From assembly GCA_949295785.1 (NCBI GenBank), contig CASFMJ010000025.1, forward strand, positions 1-33,897: a stretch of DNA of 33,897 nucleotides, written 5' to 3'. The DNA comes from an uncultured Bacillota bacterium. GTDB taxonomy: Bacteria; Bacillota; Clostridia; Peptostreptococcales; Anaerovoracaceae. The position numbers and the translations under genes are program-made. Shown piece after piece: positions 1 through 10,021 of the stretch. The stretch's first letter is position 1, and the number at the start of each line of letters is the position of its first letter. The notes beneath the pieces were generated by a model, which had not been told where the DNA came from, made no database searches, and saw only the letters and a program-made list of their open reading frames with translations.

Positions 1-627
1 ACTGTTATTGAGGCAACAGGCCATAAGGCAGAAGAAGTCGCAGCCAAAGATCCCACATGCACAGAGGACGGAAATATAGCATACTGGTACTGCAGTGCGT
101 GCGACAAATACTTCAGCGATAAAGAATGTGAGAATGAGATAGAGAAGGAAGAAATTGTAATATTGGCTGAGGGTCATGGCAAGATTGTAACTGAAGGTGA
201 AAAAGCACCGACATGTACTTCTGAAGGATATACAGGAAATAAGGTGTGTGGTAAATGTGGCGAGATTATTCAGGAAGGAACGGCAATTCCGAAACTTGCA
301 CACGACTATAAGGACGGAAAATGTACATTATGCGGAGCTGCTGATCCCGACTATCAGCTGCCCGATCAGAGCGGAGAGGATAGTTCCGATTCAGGACAGA
401 ACGGGCAGGATGGAGGCGATATCCACAATCCGGATCAGGACGGACAGGAAACAGAAGATGTTGCAGACACCTCAAAGACAGATAATAATGCTGATGATAC
501 GGGGCATGACGCAGAAGATAATGTTCCCAAAACCGGAGATATCCATAATCTGTTTATGTGGATATTGCTTGCCGTGGCAGGAAGTGCAGCTGCAGGAAAA
601 GCTGCCCTCGGCAGACGAAAAGTGTGA
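1..627 (+). CDS. Cell-surface protein with sortase signal (5' truncated)
   Basis: The frame is open from the first base, so this is the C-terminal part of a longer secreted protein; the in-frame TTG near 163 is not a convincing start. It carries repeated short modules with the pattern G-H...PTC...G......C..C, including CSAC, CGKCG and CTLCG pairs, as seen in repeat-rich clostridial surface proteins. An acidic Asp/Gln/Gly-rich spacer follows, then the sortase-type motif VPKTGD, a hydrophobic segment (LFMWILLAVAG) and a short basic tail (RRKV). This tail order is the classical wall-anchoring signal, so the protein is probably linked to peptidoglycan by a sortase. The ligand or function of the missing N-terminal part cannot be seen. 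It ends at a strong terminator. Confidence 0.85.
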   Translation, partial: TVIEATGHKAEEVAAKDPTCTEDGNIAYWYCSACDKYFSDKECENEIEKEEIVILAEGHGKIVTEGEKAPTCTSEGYTGNKVCGKCGEIIQEGTAIPKLAHDYKDGKCTLCGAADPDYQLPDQSGEDSSDSGQNGQDGGDIHNPDQDGQETEDVADTSKTDNNADDTGHDAEDNVPKTGDIHNLFMWILLAVAGSAAAGKAALGRRKV

Positions 628-673
628 TAAAATAAAGTGTGGTAGTACGAAAGTGTGACGATATAAAAGTGTG
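619..673 (+). repeat. Four AAAGTGTG direct repeats, 15-16 bp period
   Basis: AAAGTGTG occurs at 619-626, 634-641, 650-657 and 666-673, so starts are 15, 16 and 16 bp apart. The first copy overlaps the stop codon of the surface-protein gene. The spacing is neither a codon multiple nor exactly helical, and the bases between copies differ. It may be a decayed tandem repeat or a set of protein-binding half-sites. Function unknown. Confidence 0.6.
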
Positions 674-790
674 TTATGATCAGTACGGCTGAAGTAATAT
701 TTACGGTGCGGTTATAAGCTCCGGAGTTACAGGAAAACAGCGCGCTGAAAAATGAAAACTGTGTACTGATCCAAATTTCAGACGCATTAT

Positions 791-827
791 AAAAATACCT
801 CTGATATCTGAACTCAGAGGTATTTTT
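791..827 (+). terminator. Intrinsic terminator, 14-bp perfect stem
   Basis: AAAAATACCTCTGA (791-804) pairs perfectly with TCAGAGGTATTTTT (814-827) around a 9-nt loop. The T run closes the stem, and the A run on the other side would let it work in both directions. It ends the surface-protein transcript and insulates uvrB. Confidence 0.88.
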
Positions 828-862
828 GCTGTATAAGAACATTTATTTAAATCACGGAAACA

Positions 863-874
863 GAACATTTGTTT
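863..874. promoter_or_regulatory. LexA (SOS) box-like site upstream of uvrB
   Basis: GAACATTTGTTT matches the Gram-positive SOS box GAAC-N4-GTTC with one deviation in the last base. It abuts the proposed -35 element of the uvrB promoter, a good place for repression. A weaker relative, GAACATTTATTT, lies at 837-848. LexA control of uvrBA is well known in Firmicutes; binding here is inferred. Confidence 0.6.
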
Positions 875-901
875 GCAGACGGAGAATTATTGTGATATAC
901 T
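873..901 (+). promoter_or_regulatory. Probable sigma-A promoter of uvrB-uvrA-pncB
   Basis: TTGCAG (873-878), 17-bp spacer, TATACT (896-901). This would give a leader of about 110 nt before the uvrB start. An alternative is TGGAAA (901-906) with TATAAT (924-929), also with 17 bp between. The first overlaps the SOS-like box, which favours it. Confidence 0.5.
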
Positions 902-1017
902 GGAAAAGTCATAACCGCTGATTTATAATGATTACAGTGGTAAATATAATATATGTGGCAATCACCGGGACATGAACGGGTGCTGACCCATAAGCGACAA
1001 GAGAGGAGAACTGTGCT

Positions 1018-2991
1018 ATGGCTGAATTCAAGATTGTATCGGACTTTCAGATGACAGGAGACCAGCCCCAGGCGGTTGAAAAACTGGTAAGCGGTATAAG
1101 AGCAGGAAAAAGAGCCCAGACTCTTATGGGAGTAACCGGCTCCGGAAAGACCTTTACCATGGCCAACATCATAGAAAGAGTCCAGAAACCAACACTGATC
1201 ATAAGCCACAACAAGACGCTGGCTGCACAGCTTCACGGCGAATTCAAAGAGTTTTTCCCCGAAAACGCAGTGGAATATTTCGTCTCCTATTATGATTATT
1301 ATCAGCCGGAAGCTTATGTGCCGTCCACAGACACATATATTGAAAAGGACTCCGATATAAACGCAGAGATAGAAAAACTTCGCCATTCGGCCACGGCGGC
1401 TCTGGCAGAACGCAGAGACGTTATAATCGTTGCCAGCGTATCCTGCATATACGGTCTGGGAAGCCCCTTTGACTACGAAAACCAGATGCTTTCTTTAAGG
1501 CCGGGAATGATAAAATCCAGGGAAGAAATCCTCAGAAAGCTGGTTGACATACAATATGACAGAAATGATCTTGCCTTTGAAAGAGGAACTTTCAGGGCGA
1601 GAGGAGACATAATAGATATTTATCCCGCAGGAGGCGACTCTGCCGTCAGAGTGGAGCTTTTCGGTGACGAGATAGATACCATCAAGGAAATAAATCCTGT
1701 CACAGGGGAAATACTGGGCATACGCGATCATATATCCGTATACCCGGCGTCTCACTATGTCACATCTCCCGAAAAAATGGAAAAAGCCCTTTCAACCATA
1801 GATGAGGAGCTTCAGGAAAGAGTACAGTGGTTTAAGGACAGGGGTAAGCTGCTGGAGGCTCAGCGCATAGAGCAGAGAACAAGATATGACCTTGAAATGC
1901 TCAGAGAGATAGGCACCTGTAAAGGTATCGAAAACTATTCCAGGCACATAAACGGGCTTCCGCCGGGGACAAGACCCTATACGCTCATAGACTATTTCCC
2001 CGAGGATTTTCTCATAATGATAGATGAGTCACACGTGATGCTTCCACAGCTGAGAGCCATGTATGAGGGAGACCGCTCCCGCAAATCATCGCTGGTGGAA
2101 TACGGTTTCAGGCTGCCTTCGGCTCTCGACAACAGACCCCTTAAATTCGACGAATTCAACGGTCTTGTGAACCAGATACTATATGTCAGCGCAACTCCTG
2201 CGCCATATGAGAAGGAGCAGTCCGGCGGTGTCAATGCCGAACAGATAATAAGGCCTACAGGCCTCCTTGATCCGCCTATAGAGGTGGTTCCCACAGAAGG
2301 GCAGATAGACCATCTCATAGGTGAGATACGCAAGGTGACAGAAAAAGGAGAAAGAGTTTTCGTTACCACTCTTACCAAAAAGATGGCAGAAAGCCTTACA
2401 GATTACCTCAAAGGTGTCGGTATAAAAGTAAGATATCTTCATTCGGAAATAGACACTCTGGAGCGAATGGAGATAATAAGAGACCTGAGAATGGGAGCTT
2501 TTGATGTGCTTGTAGGTATCAATCTGCTGAGAGAGGGTCTGGATATTCCCGAAGTGTCGCTGGTGGCAATCCTGGATGCGGATAAAGAAGGTTTCCTCAG
2601 GGCAGAGACATCACTGATACAGACCATAGGAAGAGCCGCCAGAAATGAAGACGGCCGTGTGATAATGTATGCTGACGGAGTCAGCAAGGCTATGGCCGCA
2701 GCTATACAGGAAACCGACAGAAGGCGGCAGATACAGAGAGCATATAACGAAGAACACAGCATAACACCATCATCGGTGAAAAAATCCATCAGAGCTGTCA
2801 TAGAAGCCACCCATGTGGCAGAAGATGAAGAAAGCTACAGAGGCAGAAAACCTTCCGAGATGACAAGAAAGGAACTGATGGATTATATAAAGAAACTGGA
2901 AAAGGAAATGAGACAGGCGGCCAAAGACCTGCAGTTTGAAAGAGCTGCAAGCCTGAGAGACCAGCTGTTTGAATATAAGACAAGGCTTTAG
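1018..2991 (+). CDS. uvrB: UvrABC excinuclease subunit B
   Basis: UvrB is the damage-verifying helicase-like subunit of nucleotide excision repair; it is loaded onto lesions by UvrA and recruits UvrC. The 657-residue length is normal for the family. The Walker A motif GVTGSGKT is at residues 38-45. The aromatic-rich beta-hairpin that clamps one DNA strand ([10 protein letters not shown]) is at about 91-100. The Walker B/DESH box is at 336-339, helicase motifs LREGLD and QTIGRAARN follow, and the C-terminal UVR coiled coil ([11 protein letters not shown]) that contacts UvrC is present. The ATG follows a GAGGAG ribosome site. It is first in a run with uvrA 87 nt downstream, behind an SOS-like promoter. 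Confidence 0.98.
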   Translation: MAEFKIVSDFQMTGDQPQAVEKLVSGIRAGKRAQTLMGVTGSGKTFTMANIIERVQKPTLIISHNKTLAAQLHGEFKEFFPENAVEYFVSYYDYYQPEAYVPSTDTYIEKDSDINAEIEKLRHSATAALAERRDVIIVASVSCIYGLGSPFDYENQMLSLRPGMIKSREEILRKLVDIQYDRNDLAFERGTFRARGDIIDIYPAGGDSAVRVELFGDEIDTIKEINPVTGEILGIRDHISVYPASHYVTSPEKMEKALSTIDEELQERVQWFKDRGKLLEAQRIEQRTRYDLEMLREIGTCKGIENYSRHINGLPPGTRPYTLIDYFPEDFLIMIDESHVMLPQLRAMYEGDRSRKSSLVEYGFRLPSALDNRPLKFDEFNGLVNQILYVSATPAPYEKEQSGGVNAEQIIRPTGLLDPPIEVVPTEGQIDHLIGEIRKVTEKGERVFVTTLTKKMAESLTDYLKGVGIKVRYLHSEIDTLERMEIIRDLRMGAFDVLVGINLLREGLDIPEVSLVAILDADKEGFLRAETSLIQTIGRAARNEDGRVIMYADGVSKAMAAAIQETDRRRQIQRAYNEEHSITPSSVKKSIRAVIEATHVAEDEESYRGRKPSEMTRKELMDYIKKLEKEMRQAAKDLQFERAASLRDQLFEYKTRL

Positions 2992-3078
2992 CAAAATGTC
3001 GGAGGTGAAAAAAAGTAAACCAACCTTGCAGATACATTTGCCGATAATGCCTGTCAGAAGAAACAAAGGAGATAGTAA

Positions 3079-5913
3079 ATGGCAAAAGACATAGTCATAA
3101 AAGGAGCCAACGAAAATAACCTGAAGAATCTGGATGTGACCATTCCAAGAGATAAATTTGTGGTGCTCACAGGCCTTTCCGGATCGGGTAAATCATCGCT
3201 GGCATTTGATACCATATATGCAGAAGGCCAGAGAAGGTACATGGAGAGCCTTTCTTCGTATGCCAGACAGTTTCTGGGGCAGATGGAAAAACCCGATGTG
3301 GAGTATATAGAGGGCCTGTCACCGGCCATTTCCATAGACCAGAAGACAACCAACAGAAACCCCAGATCCACAGTGGGTACAGTTACAGAGATACACGATT
3401 ACCTGAGGCTGCTTTATGCAAGAATAGGCAAACCTCACTGTCCCGTATGCGGAAAGCCCATTTCCAGTCAGTCCGTGGACCAGATGGTAGATACCATAAT
3501 GGGTTTTGAAGAAGGCACCAAGCTGCTGGTTCTTGCGCCGGTCATAAGAGGCCGTAAAGGAACCCATGAAAAAGTGCTGGAAAGAATAAAAAAAGAAGGC
3601 TTCGACCGGGTCAGAATAGACGGTGAGACAAAACTTCTCAGTGAAGACGAGATAAAGCTTGAAAAGACATTCAAACATAATATAGAGATAGTCGTAGACA
3701 GAATAGTGGTAAAGCCGGGGCAGGAGGGAAGAATAGCAGAAGCCTGCGAACTGGCCATGACCCATGGCGAAGGACTTGTTAATGTTATCGGTGATTTTTA
3801 TGATATACATTACGAAAAGACCTTCAGCAGCAAGCTGGCCTGCCCTGATCACGGTGTGAGCATAGAAGAACTGGAACCCAGAATGTTTTCTTTCAACGCA
3901 CCTTTCGGAGCATGTCCCGTATGCAGCGGCATAGGATATACCCAGAAACTGGATCCGGACAAGATCGTCAATTATGAACTGAGCATACCTGACGGCGCTC
4001 TGGCAACGGTTTTCGGATCCATGGAATTCAGCGGTTTCTACAGACAGCTGGTCAACGCTCTGGCAGAAGACCACGGTGTTGACATAAACAAACCCCTTGG
4101 ACAGCTCCCTGAAAAATTCATACAGGAGCTTCTGTACGGCACAGGCGACAGACACCTGAAATATTACTATACCAGCAGAACCAGCGGAAGCAGATCATTT
4201 CAGGACAGGCCTTTTGAAGGTGTTGTCAACAACATCGAGAGGCGTTACAGAGAAACTTCCTCGGAATATTTCAAAAATAAGATGGAAGAGTATATGACGG
4301 TGGATCTGTGCCCTCAGTGCCATGGCAAAAGACTAAAGCCCGAAATACTGGCTGTGACTGTGGGAGACATCAATATAGCTGAACTTTCAGACATGTCTGT
4401 AAGAGATGCCCTGAAGTTTATTGAAGGGCTTGATCTTTCGGAAAAAGACAAGGTAATCGCCCATCAGATACTGAAAGAGATAAAGTCAAGACTCACATTC
4501 CTGATAGATGTGGGACTGGATTATCTGACCCTCAGCAGATCAGCGGGGACCCTTTCCGGAGGGGAATCTCAGAGAATAAGGCTTGCCACCCAGATCGGCT
4601 CCAGCCTGGTGGGAGTGCTTTATATACTTGACGAACCCAGTATCGGACTGCATCAGAAGGATAACGAGAAACTGCTGGCAACTCTTCGCCACCTGACAGA
4701 TATAGGCAACACCCTTGTTGTGGTTGAACATGATGAAGATACCATGTATGCGGCAGATCACATAGTGGATATAGGACCGGGAGCCGGTATCAATGGCGGC
4801 AGACTGGTTGCTCAGGGAACCGTAGATGATATCATAGCATGTGAAGAGTCGATAACAGGCCAGTATCTTTCCGGCAGGAAAAAGATAGAAGTTCCCTCAA
4901 AAAGAAGAGAGGGAAACGGAAAGAAGCTGGTAATAAAAGGAGCGCGCCAGAACAATCTTAAAAACATAGATGTGGAGATACCTCTGGGCAAGCTGGTGTG
5001 CGTCACAGGAGTTTCTGGCTCCGGAAAAAGCAGCCTGGTAAACGAAGTGCTGTATAAAGGTGTTTCCAAGATAACCAACAGAACACTGGAAACAGCCGGA
5101 GAACATGACGAAATAACCGGTATAGAAAATATCGACAAAGTAATAGACATCGACCAGTCACCCATAGGAAGAACTCCAAGATCAAACCCGGCTACCTATA
5201 CAGGCATGTTCACTGCCATAAGAGATCTGTTTGCAGGTCTTCCGGAGGCTAAGATGAGAGGTTTCGGCAAAGGCAGGTTCAGTTTTAACGTTAAAGGCGG
5301 GCGGTGTGAAGCATGCAGCGGTGACGGTATCATAAAAATAGAAATGCATTTTCTGCCTGATGTATATGTACCGTGTGAAGTCTGCAAAGGCCGCAGATAC
5401 AACAGAGAAACTCTGGAAGTTAAGTATAAGGGTAAAAATATCTTTGATGTACTTGACATGAGTGTCACAGAAGCGGTAGAATTTTTTAAGAACCTGCCCG
5501 GTATTTCACGGATACTCAAAACGCTTGACGAAGTGGGTCTGGGATATATAAAACTGGGACAGCCTTCCACACAGCTTTCGGGAGGAGAGGCGCAGAGAGT
5601 AAAACTGGCCACAGAACTTTCCAAAAGGAGCACAGGCAAGACCCTTTATATTCTTGATGAACCAACCACAGGGCTGCATTTTGCAGATGTGGACAAGCTG
5701 ATAGCAGTTCTTGACAAGCTGGTGGAGGCCGGCAATACGGTAGTGGTCATAGAGCACAATCTGGATGTTATAAAAAGAGCGGATCATATCATAGATCTGG
5801 GTCCGGACGGAGGCGACAGAGGCGGCACCGTAGTGACTGCAGGAACACCTGAGGAAGTGGCACAATGCGAAGGATCTTACACAGGACAATTCCTCAAAAA
5901 AATTTTAAAATAA
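3079..5913 (+). CDS. uvrA: UvrABC excinuclease subunit A
   Basis: UvrA is the ABC-type ATPase that finds bulky DNA lesions as a dimer and hands the DNA to UvrB. All expected parts of the tandem ABC architecture are present in 944 residues: first Walker A (GLSGSGKSS, about 32-40), Cys-pair zinc modules (CPVCGK, CPVCSG, CPQCHG), first signature LSGGESQR near 492 followed by LDEPSIGLH, second Walker A (GVSGSGKSS) near 643, the zinc-finger pairs CEAC/CEVC near 743-775, and second signature LSGGEAQR near 833 followed by LDEPTTGLH. An AAAGGAG site precedes the ATG. It is co-directional with uvrB and separated from pncB by only 19 nt, so the three are likely co-transcribed. Confidence 0.98.
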   Translation: MAKDIVIKGANENNLKNLDVTIPRDKFVVLTGLSGSGKSSLAFDTIYAEGQRRYMESLSSYARQFLGQMEKPDVEYIEGLSPAISIDQKTTNRNPRSTVGTVTEIHDYLRLLYARIGKPHCPVCGKPISSQSVDQMVDTIMGFEEGTKLLVLAPVIRGRKGTHEKVLERIKKEGFDRVRIDGETKLLSEDEIKLEKTFKHNIEIVVDRIVVKPGQEGRIAEACELAMTHGEGLVNVIGDFYDIHYEKTFSSKLACPDHGVSIEELEPRMFSFNAPFGACPVCSGIGYTQKLDPDKIVNYELSIPDGALATVFGSMEFSGFYRQLVNALAEDHGVDINKPLGQLPEKFIQELLYGTGDRHLKYYYTSRTSGSRSFQDRPFEGVVNNIERRYRETSSEYFKNKMEEYMTVDLCPQCHGKRLKPEILAVTVGDINIAELSDMSVRDALKFIEGLDLSEKDKVIAHQILKEIKSRLTFLIDVGLDYLTLSRSAGTLSGGESQRIRLATQIGSSLVGVLYILDEPSIGLHQKDNEKLLATLRHLTDIGNTLVVVEHDEDTMYAADHIVDIGPGAGINGGRLVAQGTVDDIIACEESITGQYLSGRKKIEVPSKRREGNGKKLVIKGARQNNLKNIDVEIPLGKLVCVTGVSGSGKSSLVNEVLYKGVSKITNRTLETAGEHDEITGIENIDKVIDIDQSPIGRTPRSNPATYTGMFTAIRDLFAGLPEAKMRGFGKGRFSFNVKGGRCEACSGDGIIKIEMHFLPDVYVPCEVCKGRRYNRETLEVKYKGKNIFDVLDMSVTEAVEFFKNLPGISRILKTLDEVGLGYIKLGQPSTQLSGGEAQRVKLATELSKRSTGKTLYILDEPTTGLHFADVDKLIAVLDKLVEAGNTVVVIEHNLDVIKRADHIIDLGPDGGDRGGTVVTAGTPEEVAQCEGSYTGQFLKKILK

Positions 5914-5932
5914 TGATACGGAGGAGATCCAG

Positions 5933-7369
5933 ATGGAAAACAAACCCAATCTGACCATGCTGACGGATTTTTATGAACTCACCATGGCAAACGGCTATTT
6001 TGAGGCAGGCATGGCAGACGATATCGCCTATTTTGACATGTTCTTCAGACGTGTTCCCGACGGAGGCGGATATGCCATAATGGCAGGTGTAGATCAGCTG
6101 ATAGATTACCTGAAAAACCTGCATTTTACTGAAGACGATATAGAGTATCTCAGAAGCAAAAAAATGTTCTGCGAAGAGTTTCTTCAGTACCTGCGTGATT
6201 TCAAGTTTGAATGTGATGTCTGGGCTGTGCCTGAAGGTACCCCCATATTTCCCCATGAACCCATTGTTACTGTAAGAGGCCCTGTGATGCAGGCTCAGTT
6301 TATTGAGACTATGGTACTGCTTTCCATAAATCATCAGAGCCTTATAGCCACCAAGGCCAACAGAATAGTCAGAGCGGCCAAAGGCAGAGGCGTCATGGAA
6401 TTCGGTACAAGAAGGGCTCATGGTGCCGGTGCAGCCATTTACGGAGCCAGAGCGGCATACATCGGCGGATGTGTAGGCACCGCCTGCGCCATAGCCGACA
6501 GAGATCACGGAATAACTGCTCTTGGGACAATGGCTCACAGCTGGGTGCAGATGTATCCTGACGAATATTCGGCCTTCAAAAAGTATGCGGAGATATATCC
6601 GGACAACTGTACATTGCTTGTGGACACATATAATGTACTGAAATCCGGTGTACCTGCAGCCATAAGAGTCTTTAAAGAAATGAAACCGGCCAAGATGGGC
6701 ATAAGAATAGATTCCGGTGACGTGGCATATCTTACCAAGAAGGCTCGCAAGATGCTGGACGATGCCGGACTTTTCGACTGTCAGATAGTTGTGTCAAACT
6801 CCCTTGACGAGTACATAATAAGGGATGTCATTCTTGAAGGGGCATGCATAGATTCCTTCGGTGTCGGCGAGAGACTTATAACCGCCAAGTCTGAACCTGT
6901 ATTTGGAGGGGTATACAAGCTGGTAGCTCTGGAAACCGATGGAGAACTTATACCGAAGATAAAGATTTCGGAAAATGTGGAGAAGATAACAAATCCGGGA
7001 TTCAAGCACGTTTACAGACTTTATGATAAAAAGACAGGAAAGGCCAGAGGAGACGTCATAACGGTGGCAGATGAAACAGTTCCGGAAGTCGAAGAATACG
7101 AGATATTCGATCCCAATGCAGTATGGAAACGCACCAAGATAAGAGATTATTATGTACGTGACCTTAGGGTGCAGCTTTTTGACAAAGGAGAATGTGTATA
7201 CGAAAGTCCGTCTGTAGACGAGATCAGAGATTACTGCAAGGCACAGATAGATACCATGTGGGATGAGACTCTGCGTTTTGAGAATCCTCAGACATATTAT
7301 GTGGATCTGTCCCAGAAGCTGTGGGATGTGAAGAACAGGCTTCTTTCGGAGTTTGCAGCTGAAAAATAA
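5933..7369 (+). CDS. pncB: Nicotinate phosphoribosyltransferase
   Basis: This enzyme makes nicotinate mononucleotide from nicotinate and PRPP, the entry step of the Preiss-Handler NAD salvage route. The start NLTMLTDFYELTMANGYF is diagnostic for the family. The central block EFGTRRAHG...AAYIGGCVGT and the GTMAHSW motif (His202, the expected phosphorylated/catalytic His) are intact, and RIDSGD follows. Length (478 residues) is normal. GGAGGAG precedes the ATG, 19 nt after uvrA. Coupling an NAD salvage gene to uvrBA is unusual; it may simply share the promoter, or reflect NAD demand during DNA repair (inference). Confidence 0.96.
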   Translation: MENKPNLTMLTDFYELTMANGYFEAGMADDIAYFDMFFRRVPDGGGYAIMAGVDQLIDYLKNLHFTEDDIEYLRSKKMFCEEFLQYLRDFKFECDVWAVPEGTPIFPHEPIVTVRGPVMQAQFIETMVLLSINHQSLIATKANRIVRAAKGRGVMEFGTRRAHGAGAAIYGARAAYIGGCVGTACAIADRDHGITALGTMAHSWVQMYPDEYSAFKKYAEIYPDNCTLLVDTYNVLKSGVPAAIRVFKEMKPAKMGIRIDSGDVAYLTKKARKMLDDAGLFDCQIVVSNSLDEYIIRDVILEGACIDSFGVGERLITAKSEPVFGGVYKLVALETDGELIPKIKISENVEKITNPGFKHVYRLYDKKTGKARGDVITVADETVPEVEEYEIFDPNAVWKRTKIRDYYVRDLRVQLFDKGECVYESPSVDEIRDYCKAQIDTMWDETLRFENPQTYYVDLSQKLWDVKNRLLSEFAAEK

Positions 7370-7482
7370 TCTGTGGCAGGATAATCTTTACAAGAATAAT
7401 AATAAAATGTTAAGAAAATGTTAATGCAATCAGCGCGTTACTGTGATAAAATAATGATAAAATAAAATTCAGGAGAGCCGTG

Positions 7483-8040
7483 ATGAAAAGCATATATATT
7501 TTACTGACAAAGAGCACGACTATCTGTTCTAAAATCGTTTACATGGCGACGCGCAGCGAGTTTACCCACGCAGCTATTTCGCTGGATCAGAGCTTTACGG
7601 AGCTTTATACATTTGGAAGAAAATATAAGAGGCTGCTGCTTCCTGCAGGCTTTGCCAAGGAAAGCGTATACAAAGGTGTCCTTGGAGATTCTGACGATAT
7701 GAGATGCGCCGTATATGAGCTGAAAATAAGTGACAGGGCTCATAAGAGACTGGTCAGACTGCTCAAGTCTTTTGAAATGAATAAAGAAAGATACAGGTAC
7801 AGCATAATGGGGCTGCCCATGTGTCAGTTCAATCGTGTATATGAGAGAGAAGATTATTTCTTCTGTTCCCAGTTCGTGTACTACGCCCTCAGCGAATCAG
7901 GCGCCATTGTCAAAAACCATGAACCTTCTCTCGTAAGACCTATGGATCTTTCAAGACTGCCTGAAGCTAAAGAAATATTCAAGGGAAGGATAAGTTCACT
8001 GAGAGTGAGAGATCTTTCTCTGGGGAATCTGATTACATGA
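7483..8040 (+). CDS. Permuted papain-like (YiiX/NlpC-P60 type) hydrolase
   Basis: A 185-residue protein resembling the circularly permuted NlpC/P60 enzymes (YiiX/YebB-like). The motif FTHAAI places a catalytic-type His at residue 29, and FFCSQFV places a Cys at 128; this His-before-Cys order is the mark of the permuted fold. Family members cleave amide or ester bonds in peptidoglycan, lipids or proteins; the substrate here is unknown. No signal peptide or membrane segment is seen, so it is probably cytoplasmic. I chose ATG 7483 because the AGGAG at 7471-7475 is 7 nt away; a GTG at 7480 is possible. It is 113 nt after pncB and ends at a strong terminator. Confidence 0.75.
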   Translation: MKSIYILLTKSTTICSKIVYMATRSEFTHAAISLDQSFTELYTFGRKYKRLLLPAGFAKESVYKGVLGDSDDMRCAVYELKISDRAHKRLVRLLKSFEMNKERYRYSIMGLPMCQFNRVYEREDYFFCSQFVYYALSESGAIVKNHEPSLVRPMDLSRLPEAKEIFKGRISSLRVRDLSLGNLIT

Positions 8041-8070
8041 GTCAGGTGTGAATTACATAATTAAAATCAG

Positions 8071-8108
8071 AATGCCCTCTGAGTTTGCTATAAACTCAGA
8101 GGGCATTT
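8071..8108 (+). terminator. Bidirectional terminator, 16-bp perfect stem
   Basis: AATGCCCTCTGAGTTT (8071-8086) pairs perfectly with AAACTCAGAGGGCATT (8092-8107) around a 5-nt loop. It lies between the convergent hydrolase gene and fba and can serve both. Confidence 0.88.
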
Positions 8109-8168
8109 ATCATCTGCCTTATATACAGAATTGTGACGGTTGTAACGTTGAACTCTGCACTGTTTATA

Positions 8169-9098
8169 TCAGAGTGTTCCGGAACAGTTTAGCACATTTC
8201 TGATTTTATGCTTAACCATGGACCTGATGGCATCTCGTCCCGGACCCAGATATTTTCTCGGGTCAAATTCAGCAGGATTTTCCATGAGGAATTTGCGTAT
8301 TTCTGCTGTGAGAGCCAGTCTCAGATCTGTATCTATGTTTACCTTGCATATGCCGTATTTTGTGGATTCGCGTATCATGTCTTCGGGAACTCCCTGAGCG
8401 CCCGGAATGTTTCCCCCATATTCATTGCATTTATCTACGAATTCTTTAAGGACCGTAGAAGCTCCATGAAGTACGAGAGGAGTATCGGGAATAAGACTGT
8501 GGATGGTTTTCAGCCTTTCAAAGTCCAGATATGGTTCACCTTTGAATTTGTATGCGCCGTGGCTGGTACCTATTGCTATGGCTAATGAATCTACACCTGT
8601 TTTTTCCACAAACTCAGCGGCTTCCTCAGGGTCGGTGAATGTTGCGGATCTTGCATCTACCTTCACATCGTCTTCTACACCTGCCAGTTTCCCCAGTTCT
8701 GCCTCAACAACAACTCCGTGGGCATGAGCATATTCAACTACTTCTTTTGTTATTCTTATATTTTCCTCAAAAGGATGCTTGGAGCCGTCTATCATTACAG
8801 AAGTGAACCCGTCGTCCACGCATTTTTTACATATGGCAAAATCCTCACCATGATCCAGATGGAGAGCTATGTCAAGGCCGGTATCCTCGATGGCGGCTTC
8901 CACCAGTTTGAGGAGATATGCCGGCTTGGCATATTTGCGTGCTCCGGCGGACACCTGCAGAATCAGGGCTGCGTTTTCTTCTTTTGCAGCCTCTGTGATA
9001 CCTTGTATTATTTCCATATTGTTTACATTGAACGCCCCTATGGCGTAATCGGATTTCAGGGCCTTTGCAAACATTTCTTTAGTGGTTACTAATGCCAT
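8169..9098 (-). CDS. fba: Class II fructose-1,6-bisphosphate aldolase
   Basis: A zinc-dependent glycolytic aldolase that splits fructose 1,6-bisphosphate into DHAP and glyceraldehyde 3-phosphate. Of 309 residues, LDHGED contains the catalytic Asp82 and zinc ligand His83. Further zinc ligands are His180 (GTSHG) and His211 (VLHGAS), and KVNIDTD near the C-terminus forms part of the phosphate and substrate site. The VEAELG block follows the first zinc site as expected. The insertion GNIPGAQGVPE is typical of one bacterial class IIB group. GGAGG precedes the ATG. It stands alone, convergent with the hydrolase gene across a shared terminator. Confidence 0.96.
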   Translation of the reverse strand: MALVTTKEMFAKALKSDYAIGAFNVNNMEIIQGITEAAKEENAALILQVSAGARKYAKPAYLLKLVEAAIEDTGLDIALHLDHGEDFAICKKCVDDGFTSVMIDGSKHPFEENIRITKEVVEYAHAHGVVVEAELGKLAGVEDDVKVDARSATFTDPEEAAEFVEKTGVDSLAIAIGTSHGAYKFKGEPYLDFERLKTIHSLIPDTPLVLHGASTVLKEFVDKCNEYGGNIPGAQGVPEDMIRESTKYGICKVNIDTDLRLALTAEIRKFLMENPAEFDPRKYLGPGRDAIRSMVKHKIRNVLNCSGTL

Positions 9099-9132
9099 TT
9101 TTGACCTCCGGTTTTCATAATAAATCAGATAT

Positions 9133-9138
9133 ATTATA
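9133..9138 (-). promoter_or_regulatory. -10 element for fba
   Basis: On the minus strand this reads TATAAT, about 35 nt upstream of the fba start. The base context upstream (GGTG) may partly compensate for a poor -35 region (TTTTAA at the 17-bp position). Confidence 0.4.
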
Positions 9139-9155
9139 CACCATACCGAGTCATA

Positions 9156-9545
9156 TTAAAAGATGGCATTTTCATTTTCATCATCACTGTCGGTGTGGCC
9201 GCTTCCCAGAGCCGCCATCAGAGGACCTATGCTGCCCATTATGCTGCTGAGGTCAGGAAGTGAGCCCAGAAGCTGTGAGGGCGGAGGAAGTTTAGGCAGC
9301 GGAGGCGGATTGAGAACTACCTGACCTACACTGTCCATTCTGTTGATTATTTCGGTTATGCGGTGGAGATCCCTGAGTACGCTTTCTGCTTCAAAGGCCC
9401 TTATGATACCTCCACCGGGAAGAAATCCCGAAAACGGGCGGCTGCGATAAGACCCTGACTGTGGGTTCATATCGCTTTCTGAGCGGCGAAGAGCCGCAAT
9501 GAGGAGAATAGCGGCAAACCCGGCGGCTCCCGGTTTTTTTGACAT
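9156..9545 (-). CDS. Small Pro/Gly-rich protein, unknown function
   Basis: A 129-residue protein I do not recognise. A short hydrophobic stretch (FAAILLIAAL, residues 10-19) near the N-terminus may be a membrane anchor or weak signal. A basic middle follows (SYRSRPFSG), then a predicted helix (AESVLRDLHRITEIINRM), a Pro-rich segment (NPPPLPKLPPP) and a tail SSIMGSIGPLMAALGSG that resembles the low-complexity tails of some small spore-former proteins. That likeness is too weak for a call. The gene is supported by an AAAGGAGG site at ideal distance from the ATG and a normal codon pattern. It is divergent from the 88-residue gene, with only 88 bp between starts. Confidence 0.7.
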   Translation of the reverse strand: MSKKPGAAGFAAILLIAALRRSESDMNPQSGSYRSRPFSGFLPGGGIIRAFEAESVLRDLHRITEIINRMDSVGQVVLNPPPLPKLPPPSQLLGSLPDLSSIMGSIGPLMAALGSGHTDSDDENENAIF

Positions 9546-9633
9546 ATGTATACCTCCTTTTTAAATTATACTATGAAATTGGGACGCATACTGTGCATAG
9601 ATTGTAGTAGACCATTATACAGGAGGTTGATTT

Positions 9634-9900
9634 ATGGAATTAAACGAAAAGATGATAAAAGAAATTGCAGGACAGCTGGGTATATCCGGCGGCAAAAACA
9701 TGGGTCACGACGCATTGTCTTATCTTTCATCCAAGAGTGATGCTGAGCTGGAAAGGGAGATACTTAAGATAAAGCAGCAGCTTAAGGCAAATAATATAAC
9801 TTACGATAAGCAGATGGAAATACTGAGAAATCTTGCCCCTATGATGGACAGCAGGCAGAAGGCCAGACTGAAAAAAGTCATAGACCTGCTGGCAAAATAA
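9634..9900 (+). CDS. Small helical protein, unknown function
   Basis: An 88-residue, charged, mostly helical protein (for example EREILKIKQQLKANNITYDKQMEILRNLAPMMDSRQKARLKKVIDLL) with no membrane segment or Cys. AGGAGG lies 7 nt before the ATG. I do not recognise the family. The closely spaced divergent arrangement with the 129-residue gene suggests shared control and perhaps a shared process. Two hairpins after the stop probably end the transcript. Confidence 0.75.
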   Translation: MELNEKMIKEIAGQLGISGGKNMGHDALSYLSSKSDAELEREILKIKQQLKANNITYDKQMEILRNLAPMMDSRQKARLKKVIDLLAK

Positions 9901-9975
9901 AAGCCGCATATTATATTAAAAGACAAAAAGTTAAAGGGAAACATGCAGAATGCCAAAGAATGTCACCAAATAAAA

Positions 9976-10006
9976 AATGCCCGGTCCTTTTAAATGGCCG
10001 GACATT
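9976..10006. terminator. GC-rich hairpin after the 88-residue gene
   Basis: AATGCCCGGTCC (9976-9987) and GGCCGGACATT (9996-10006) form an imperfect stem; pairing is slightly better on the minus strand because one mismatch becomes G-U. It has A-rich sequence on both sides and a weak T tract. It resembles the terminator at 31169. Confidence 0.5.
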
Positions 10007-10021
10007 AAAACTGCATATGAG

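Noticed and set aside
3319..4155. 278-codon open frame on the minus strand inside uvrA
   Set aside because: Antisense shadow of a clear uvrA gene; no ribosome site, and Cys/Tyr/Phe-rich content typical of wrong-frame translation.
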